From positions 4,154,001-4,218,000 of the forward strand of contig JAJFPB010000003.1 in assembly GCA_020881915.1 (NCBI GenBank): a stretch of 64,000 nucleotides of DNA. The letters run 5' to 3'. The position numbers were made by a program, and so were the translations under genes. Position 1 is the stretch's first letter. The number at the start of each line of letters is the position of its first letter. Shown here piece by piece: positions 56,501 through 64,000 of this stretch. Below the pieces are notes generated by a model. The model was given only the letters and a program-made list of their open reading frames with translations. It had not been told where the DNA came from and did no database searches. The stretch is from Paramyrothecium sp. XJ0827 (lineage: Eukaryota > Ascomycota > Sordariomycetes > Hypocreales > Stachybotryaceae).

Positions 56501-59500
56501 AGGTGACCAAGGGCTCCTCCGATGTCTAGGCTGATTCCGACTTTCTGAATGCTCCCAAGAGTGAGAAGACCTGGTCGATCATCTTCGGGTAGATATTTGG
56601 CCACGCCCGCAAGCTTCGCAACTTCCTCGCCAAGAGCGGGGATCGTAGAAAGTTGATTCATGTTCTTTACCCGAATATTCATGGCATCGATGGAGGCTCG
56701 GAGCACCGAGCCCTTGCGTCTCTGCCTCAGTAAGGTGTCCACCATGATTTCATCGTTTCCTTGATCAAACTTGACTTTGGAAGGAATGATAAGCTCCAGC
56801 AGTGTCTCGAGGTCCGCATCCTTTGGCGTCGTCAAGAATTCCAAGCGGACACCGCCAATCTCAGTGCTGATGGCCGGATCTGCTAGGGAGTTGTGCAAGT
56901 ATGGACCAGATACTCGTAGCTTGCTGCACGCAACTGCAGTGCCTTCCGACCTATTGACAATCTTGATGGCACTGGTCTCGGCGGCAACGCTGCACTCTTT
57001 GCCCACCAACTCGAGCAAAGCGCCTCCCAGCCTGACATTCACCTTATTGCCAGATGCAGCCGGCTGAGCAGAAGGTGCGCTGGGCGCTTCGAAGTGGACA
57101 CCACGAGGCTTTGCGGGCGGGAGCGGCGCTGACTTGAGGATTGGCGATTGATTCGACGTTACGGAAGCACTCATGTTAAGGAAGCTACTCAGCCCCCCAA
57201 ACCAACTGAAAGTCTCATCCAATCGCTGAAGGTCGATTTGAATAACACATGGGAGAGTCTCGACGTCTGTTCGAACGGCGTCCGCTGTTTGAAGGATCTT
57301 GACGCCAATGTCGTACCCTTCAGAGAGAAAGGTGTCCCGGACAGACGTGCTCATAGGTTTGGCATTGTCAAACGATATTATGTCACCATTTGCATAGCCA
57401 AAGCGGAACTTTTGAAGCTTGATGTTTGTCAGAAGGCCAGACTCTCTTGACGACTGGTCCCGATCTGTCGAAGCGGCTTTAATAGTCGTTGGAGAAACTG
57501 AAATGTTCAGATCCTTCAGAGTCGCATTCAAAAGGACTTCATGGTCGAACATAAAGGCCGACGGATCAAGAAAACGCTCCGGAGTATCTGTCACGCCAGC
57601 TAGTCTGTTGATGAAGTTTATCGAGACATCTACCCACCGAATATGAAGTTCGGGTGGTTGTTGAGTTTCCTGGCTTTTTGCTGCATTCTGGTCTTGGGAG
57701 GTGGCAGGGCTGTATCCTTCTTTGACGGCTTCCATGAGCCTTCCAGTGACCATGGCCAGCAAGAAAGCGAGTGAGGCATCGAATGCTATCTTGGTCGGAG
57801 ACAGTATTATCTCAGTAGCGCTCGCTTTCGGGTCATCTTTCGTCTCATGGCCCAGGGATTGGTGAGGCCTAGAGGTTGGGCTGTGAATCGAAAATGCACC
57901 AGGTGCTTGAGGATAAGCAGACCTGGCGAGTGAATGAGACAGGTGAGCTACCGAATCTGGTAAAGTTGTTTCGACTTGTACGTGCTCATGTTGGGATGGC
58001 ACGTAGATCGAGATGTTGTCCAAGTTCAAAATCTCTTTGACCAGCCGTGTTGGCCCTTTCGGGGTATCGGTGTCATCTGGCTGAGGACTCCTGCTCGCCG
58101 CTTTTGCCACATCAGGCTCTACTTCAGGATTTATGGATGCTCTGCTCATGTCATCGGCTAGACCTGTGTCCTGCGCCCCTGATAACGCTGGTTCCTGTCC
58201 GTCAGCTACATGAGCAGAGGGATTTGCCGTATATGCAGAGGGTGCATCTTCGGTATTTGACTCATCAGAATCATCATCATAATTCCAGCCTCCAGGCATA
58301 GAAGGCTCAGAGACTTGGGGTTCTGGTGGTGGGCTTGGGGCCTGTTGGATTGCGTCAGGTGCCTCGACTGCCTCGACGGATGGCGAGTCTTGCCGTGGCA
58401 CCGCCGGGGGCGGGGCCTCGACTTGTGAAGTTTCGGGATGGGTCGGACTCGAGATTGCTAGTAAAGAGGTCTGTGAGAAAGCACTCAAATACATACTCTC
58501 AGCTTCTTCGTGTGTGTAAATGTGAGATTCGGCAAGTCCTTCATTGGAACTCCCCATGAAGATGTTGCCAAGTAATGTCGAAGAGTTCGCCAACTGAGAT
58601 GCGCTCTGGTCCGTGTCTAGGGCTGGAGAGGTCTGGTTCAATTGTGCAGTCGAAGCGCCAGGCAATGATTCGCTGGCAGAAAACTCCATCAAGTCGCCTT
58701 CAGGCTGCCCTCCCGACATTATTGATTGTGTGCCCAAAGGCTCAGAGGACATGGTCGAATGAAACAGAGAATCCTCAAGCGTAGGTTGAAACTCATGATA
58801 CACGGAAGCTCTTGGTGTCGCTGGACTATCTTCCTCTTCGCCATCCTCAGCCTCGGGATCAGACATGTCGTACGGGATGCCAAGCGCTTCCTCGCTGTCT
58901 CCAAGTGGATACTCGGGGTCAGACGAGTCGTCCCGGTCAGACAAATGCTCGCGGAAGCTCTCCTGCAGGGCTGCCATCGGCTGCTCTTGAAAGCTGCCCT
59001 GAGATAAGGAACTGGTCTGCCGTGACGGAGGATTCCTAGTCTGAGCTGGTGAGGATGCGACCGAAGGTGACGTTATTGATGGCGAACGTGTGAGGGCGGA
59101 GAAGAGGTTTGCTTCCGAGATGAGATATGCGCGCACATGGTTAAGCGATATGTGCCTTTTGCCTTCTTTCGAAACATGCGTTGGCGAGTCTTGAGAGTCT
59201 TCCTTTGCTGCTGTCACGCCCTCTACATCAACGCTGTCAAGAGCAATCTGGAATGAGACGGGTCCTAGTTGCGACGAGCCAGCCTCGACAGGTACTTCCA
59301 TGTCTAACTGAAAAGTGACTCCTTTAATCCGGACTTCCATCCGATCAACGATGCCCTGAAGAAAGGCTGCAAGGAACGTTGGCAGGGACAACGGCTGGCC
59401 AGTTCCGAATGCCGAATCATCCTCGCTACCATCATCGCTCACGGAGACGGAGGCAGACAGGTCCCGTGACTCTGAAGCAAGCGCATGTTCAAGCTTCTGT

Positions 59501-60004
59501 CTTTCGGGTAGTGGCTCGGACTCGAGGAACGACTGCGCCAGATCAACTGTATTGGGCACCACTGTTGACTCTTCCGGCGTCTTCGGTGTGGGCTGCTTCG
59601 ACTTTCGATCGGCGCCGAGCACCTGGACCCTTACATCGACCCCGTCGACCTCGACGACGATCGGGCTTGAGTAGAAATCGATCGGAACCGTGACTCGGAG
59701 TTGGAGGACCTTTGCTTTGGCGAGCTTAAACGTTTCGGGTAGCTTCAGTAGCTTCTCGAGCTTCTGTGACGGGTGTTAGCACGACTCTCGGTAGATATCG
59801 GCGCTGCGCGCAGCGGCATGATAGTGTCACCTTTGTTCTGATTCCAACATCTCTAAACTCGAGCACAGTGTTCCGACCGAGCGCAAAATCTAGGTTCGCT
59901 AGATCCAAGGCCTCGGCATCCAGCAGGTCCAAACGGGATAGGGCGTACTGCAGCAGCCGTTTGGGCATGCTGGAGGTCTGGAACGACTGCCACAGAGTGG
60001 CCAT
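53520..60004 (-). CDS. atg2: Autophagy-related protein 2 (lipid-transfer protein)
   Basis: Three exons (60004-59831, 59763-53605, 53537-53520) give 2116 aa. The first exon encodes MATLWQSF...[15 protein letters not shown], the chorein-type N-terminus. The second resumes at [44 protein letters not shown]. The long middle contains acidic, Ser/Pro-rich disordered stretches (about residues 150-550) and the conserved [14 protein letters not shown] region. The C-terminus has [33 protein letters not shown] and [20 protein letters not shown] last exon of only six codons (KYKKH stop) completes the classic NRRRIDE|KYKKH end and is easily overlooked. ATG2 bridges ER and phagophore and transfers phospholipids with Atg18 and Atg9. 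Length and both ends match the family, so intact. Confidence 0.97.
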
Positions 60005-61009
60005 GTTGATGACGTCCGGAGGCTTCCGAGCCAAGCGGTGACGATGGATCTGCTCGGTTCGCGGCTGCAGCTGTCGAGAGGCTTTCGCCGGCTGCAGCAG
60101 GTAGACGACACACGACGGAGGTGGTCCGCCGGCTTGTTAACGAAAGACCCCCAGCCCGGTGCGGGGGACCAAGGTCATGATTATCGGCGAAGGGAGGACA
60201 TGAGCGTGGGCGGGCGTCGGTTGGGGTTGAACGGTTTCGCACCGCAAGGAAACTATGGGATGGATCTTTTCCCTCTGCCGTAAGTCGGAGAGAGGATTTA
60301 GACGCAGACCGTACAGTCGGAAGATGGCGCAATAAGGTTGGGGAGATGTAGGGACGAAACGTAAAGGCGACATCGAAGTCATGGATGATACGCGCAGGCC
60401 GCAGCCGAGGGGTACCTTGAGCATCCAGCGCTCAGTCCGCTGCGGCCCATGTACAGTTCCAGTATCAGATGCCACTAAAGTAGCAGCCGCCCGCCGAAGG
60501 CCCCACCAACCAGCGCCGCCGCCCCAGGCACCCTTGGAAATTGGCACCCTTGGTCCCCTTGGGTCACTCGGTCCAGCGCTAACGGGCACTGCTGGCTCGT
60601 GACTCCTCCCCACGTCACCAAGACTCACCACAGGGTCCGCCGGGGCGTCATTTGACCCCGGGTTCAGGGTACCTCAAGTTGCTCCTCTGAGAAGGGCAGG
60701 GGAGTGGGTAGCCGAAACACCGCCCCCCTCACAAGTGCTACTTCACCTCGAAAGTCTACGGAAACTCTCACGTCCTGTAAACATGCAAGCCACCAATCGC
60801 AAGCCAGGACAAGTCGTCCATCCAAGGCCAAAAATGTTCTCAAGATTTTGAAATATTGCCGAATGCCCGTCCTTGCTTTTGCTATGCATCATGTATGTTC
60901 TACGCATAAAGTGTGCTGCTACAACCTTCTATGAGTCCCCAAAGCTTCAGACCGAGCACTACTATGCAAGCACTCGGTGGGCCTCGTCGATTTCTTGAAC
61001 CTCTACTCC
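60005..61009. other. Spacer (1 kb): atg2 promoter and amine-oxidase 3' flank
   Basis: G+C-rich near atg2 (60030-60660) and A+T-richer toward 60900. The 164-codon minus-strand frame at 60137-60631 has no motif and probably is 5' flank. No other feature seen. Confidence 0.5.
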
Positions 61010-62877
61010 TCATCCAGCAGACGTTTGCTTCGAGTGGCCATACGCATCTGCTATCCTTTTCGCAACCGCTTCGCCGCTCCAATACGCGCCCGTCGTCGTT
61101 CCCAAGGCGACATATGGTGCCGCATGCTCCCCTGCAAAGTACAAGCTGTTGTGAGGCATTCCCGTCCGGAGAACCTGAACGTCCTCATCCGCTTCCGTGA
61201 GACCGACCTGGAAGTTGGTGTAACTTCCATAACCAGCATATTCATCCAGAAGCCACCCTGTAGCAAGGCTGCCTGTCGGCTTGCAGTCGTCGTCTGCCTC
61301 GACGTAGTTTGGAAGTCTTGAGTAGTAGGGTTTGAAGAAGTTGAAGACAAATTCGTCCTTCTGAACTTGGCTCGAGAAACCCGCCAGCTTGTTGACTATA
61401 TAGTTGGACTGGTCCCCATAGGTGTAGAAAAGCAGCGTAGGATGGGAATGCTCATCGCCCAGATCTGCCAACTCCACAACTTCCTGGTTCCAACCTTCGG
61501 GGTTGGTAGAAGCGGCATAGTCCGGAGCGATCCATTGCACGAAACCTCGTACGTCACGCTCACTTGCTCCCCCTTGAAGCCAAAAGGCTTTCGGGAAGGT
61601 AATGTAGACCTGGTGTGCCCCCAGTTAGTCTCGACGCCATCTCCAAAAAATATGTTCAGGGGTTTCTACCTTTTCAAGACATCCATAACCCAAAGCACTA
61701 ATGGCCTGCGTGATGCGTTCTGGAAGGGGCGGATTGAATGCCTTTGCGTTTTTCTTCAGCCAGCCTAGCGGAGTCGTAACAACCACCGCATCAAACGACA
61801 GTGTCCGACCGTCTTGCACAGTGACTGCCACGTCCAGTCCAACCTCGTTCCGATAGCTGATAGACTCGGCCGTGGTGTTCAAGAGGATTTCAGCTCCAGC
61901 CACAGCAGGCTCCGCAATCGTTTCCAAAATCTTCTTATACGTCCCCGCGCAGAACAAATTCTCTGGGGTCCATGTCAGGAGCCATGACGGGTCACAAAAA
62001 TCCAGCTTCGCTGCTTACCTCCTTCTATACACTCCTCCAGCCAGAAAAACTTCAGACTCTGCTTGGAGATGGGACTCCCAACAAACGCGCCCCACATTGC
62101 CGACAATTCCATTATTATTTTCCTTTTCTTTGCGTAGTCATCCTCGGTTTCAGGAAGTACTTCAACCAGCCGCTCACGGAAGAAGTCCTGGAGACTACGC
62201 GCTGGGTCGATGTCACGGCCATGCTCGTTGGAGTGTTTGAAAGCATCCTGGATGATGTTCCACATGATAGTGGAATACCTCTCGCCTTCATCTAATGGGA
62301 ACAGCTTCCCGGTCTGGTCGAAGATGTTCGTATGGGTGTCCCGATCACTGACAGCCGTTTTCTTGGCCTCGGCGAGGTGCAGTATGGGGTTCTCGGTGGT
62401 CCCATGAATCCAGTTCGGACCCATATCTACTAGATGCTTGTTGGGGAGTTCCGCCTGTTGAACCCGACCACCGATGCGATTGCGGGCTTCCACAATCGTT
62501 ACTTGGAATCCATGGTCCAGTAGAACGTCAGCGCAGCGGAGGCCGGCAACTCCGGCGCCAATGATACCTATGTGAGGCCTTGATCCGGGCTCTCCCGCCC
62601 GTTGCTAGAAGGTCATGTGTAAGTCTTTGTTTGTTCGTGGAATTCAGGTGAGGAGGTGCTAGGGGAAACAGGAAAATAAAGGGCGAGACAGCGTATTGCG
62701 AGATTGTGGAGTGTGCCTTACCCGTTCATGGTCCGTCATCAAGTTTTTTTGCCGGTAAGTCGTGTATCTCGCCGTTTTCAGGGGGCGATTCAGATCGGCA
62801 GGCAGGAGATCCTCATAAATTCTTGAAAATCCACGTCCTGAAGATCTACTGCCAAAAGACATTGAGTAAGCGTCCAT
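61010..62877 (-). CDS. Polyamine-oxidase-like flavin amine oxidase
   Basis: Four exons (62877-62722, 62604-62019, 61962-61670, 61609-61010) give 544 aa. The dinucleotide-binding motif GIIGAGVAGLRCADVLL begins near residue 65, and VEARNRIGGRVQ follows, the FAD signature of the flavin amine oxidase family. DMGPNWIHG is the substrate-side loop found in polyamine and lysine-specific oxidases, and VVVTTPLGWLK lies in the middle. The C-terminal FAD-binding YFAGEHAAPYVALGTTTGAYWSGEAVA is complete. An N-terminal extension of about 55 residues (Ser/Arg-rich) precedes the FAD domain. The enzyme would oxidise polyamines, releasing H2O2 and an aminoaldehyde. A final tripeptide SAG is not a PTS1. Intact; acceptor amine unknown. 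Confidence 0.92.
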
Positions 62878-64000
62878 GGTCAGAGGTAACGACTTGAACG
62901 AGTGGTTTTCATAAAATGAGTGGGAACCTCAAGGTGAAATAAAGAGAAGGGTCAGGCAAGTGAGAAAGTGACGCGGGAGGCGGGAAGATAACTGGAATAG
63001 GGTAAACGGCAATGTCACATAATGAGGGATAGGTGACCTCTTCATCAGGAACCCAGGCATCCGTTACTTGACGTTTGCAGGCATCAGCTTGAACAAGTAG
63101 AACAGTGAATGTGAGACTGGAGTCGCCAGCTCAGCCAAAAGTGATAAAGCCGGTGCGTGAGCAGAGATGAAAAGTCATCGGAACCACATCTCTCAGGCCA
63201 CGATTGATGCACGGCAAATGACGGCAGCAACGATGAAGAAAAGTGTCTCAACTTCCAGACAAGCCAGCCCGCATGCCCGGGGCCCATCCGGTTGCGCGGA
63301 GTTGATAAGGCCATCGGTCGGGTCCGTCTTTAGCTCCCACCGATCGAGCAGCTCATGCAGCAATGATGTATATCTTGCTGCACGGCGACCAGGCGAACCA
63401 ATGGACACTCAACAAACCTTCTCGTGGGCACGGCAGCAGCCAGGGGTGCAGAAAATGGCTAATCGCTCAGGAGTGTGGGGAAGGGCACATTCACTTACAC
63501 TAGGATAGGCGACCAAAGACGCGCTGTGAGAAGGGATAAATGGTCAATTCGTTGCATACAGTTGACGGTGTTTATCACCTCAAGACAGGAGCATCGGATG
63601 CCGGAGGCGATGGAATCGCGAGATCAAGTACGGGAATAACCATGTCCGTTGAATTTCGTGCGGTGCCACTAGCAGGTTTGCGAAGCCCGGTTTTTTCGGG
63701 CCTCCATCATGAACAACACGAAAAGCCATATACGCTACAGTTCCGGTCATGCTCCACGTCAGTAGCATCTTTGCCTACGTGGAAATTGGAAACTTGGCCC
63801 GCCCCGACCTTTTTGGAGATTGCAAGTCGAGACTGTGTTACAGGTCTAGGCCAGCGTCCCAAGTGGATTAGAGTTCTCTGCCCGGCGCTGCATCAAATCG
63901 TGCCTCCTTGGTTTCTTGCGAGGCCCTTGGCTTGCGGCCAATCAGAGAAGATACGACTCAGCTTATCCAACCTAGGCCACTTCTGGCTAAGATATGGGGA
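62878..64000. other. Gene-free right end (about 1.1 kb)
   Basis: Promoter side of the amine oxidase. A small GCCCG/CGGGC hairpin with T-rich loop lies at about 63685-63701. Frames of 60-110 codons lack motifs. A gene outside the window may begin to the right. Confidence 0.45.

Noticed and set aside
60137..60631. 164-codon minus-strand frame upstream of atg2
   Set aside because: No motif and in the promoter; the atg2 start with its conserved MATLWQSF lies downstream of it.
63685..63701. GCCCG-T-rich-CGGGC hairpin resembling a bacterial terminator
   Set aside because: The host is a fungus and no transcript is known to end there; the hairpin is short and likely chance.
1..64000. CRISPR arrays, rRNA genes, intact transposons
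   Set aside because: None seen: no regular spaced repeats, no rRNA-like conserved stretches, no transposase or reverse-transcriptase reading frames, no long terminal repeats visible by eye.

Overview
ORGANISM. The window reads as nuclear DNA of a filamentous ascomycete (Pezizomycotina). Protein genes are split by short introns (about 50-100 nt) with GT..AG ends and CTAAC-type branch sites. The gene families fit: a HET-domain protein, a Zn(II)2Cys6 regulator, a 2EXR-domain protein, a prokaryotic-type secreted phospholipase A2, full-length ATG2, PAQR/Izh and MARVEL-type membrane proteins. I cannot name the genus from the sequence alone. Exon limits below were worked out by hand from splice signals and reading frame; in every multi-exon model except the acyl-CoA ligase remnant the exon lengths sum to whole codons.  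LAYOUT. 0-10.2 kb: the 3' end of an MDR enoyl-reductase-like gene, an S28 serine peptidase, a decayed enoyl-CoA hydratase and acyl-CoA ligase lying head to head, a small Cys/His-rich gene, and a Zn2Cys6 transcription factor. This looks like the eroded edge of a metabolic gene cluster. 10.2-17.3 kb: a previously hidden spliced gene for an 83-aa secreted ten-cysteine peptide with a Kex2-type site, an ICMT/steroid-reductase-like membrane enzyme with tandem N-terminal repeats, a protein-kinase remnant, and an aldehyde dehydrogenase. 17.3-25 kb: a hairpin-bearing A+T-rich spacer, a HET-domain gene of four exons, and a small secreted beta/gamma-crystallin-like protein whose signal peptide seems broken by one extra G. 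25-35 kb: an oxidative/lipid set, namely a cytochrome b5-cytochrome b5 reductase fusion transcribed divergently from an unusual P450, a secreted phospholipase A2 and a Baeyer-Villiger-type flavin monooxygenase. 36-47 kb: housekeeping and membrane genes (GDP-mannose transporter, four-span MARVEL-like protein, acyl-protein thioesterase, 2EXR protein, a tRNA-like Pol III element, PAQR receptor, catalase). 47.6-53 kb: a small C2H2 zinc-finger protein, an OTT_1508-type nucleic-acid/nucleotide deaminase, and an acyl-CoA thioesterase-like protein. 53.5-64 kb: the very large ATG2 gene, a polyamine-oxidase-like flavoenzyme, and an apparently gene-free end.  HOW THE GENES MAY WORK TOGETHER. The divergent b5-b5 reductase/P450 pair is a plausible electron-donor/monooxygenase unit. 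The P450 and the phospholipase A2 share an 18/20-nt sequence upstream of their starts, which hints at joint control of lipid release and oxidation. Elsewhere the gene order looks like ordinary fungal synteny with accessory islands (0-11 kb, 17-23 kb, 48-52 kb).
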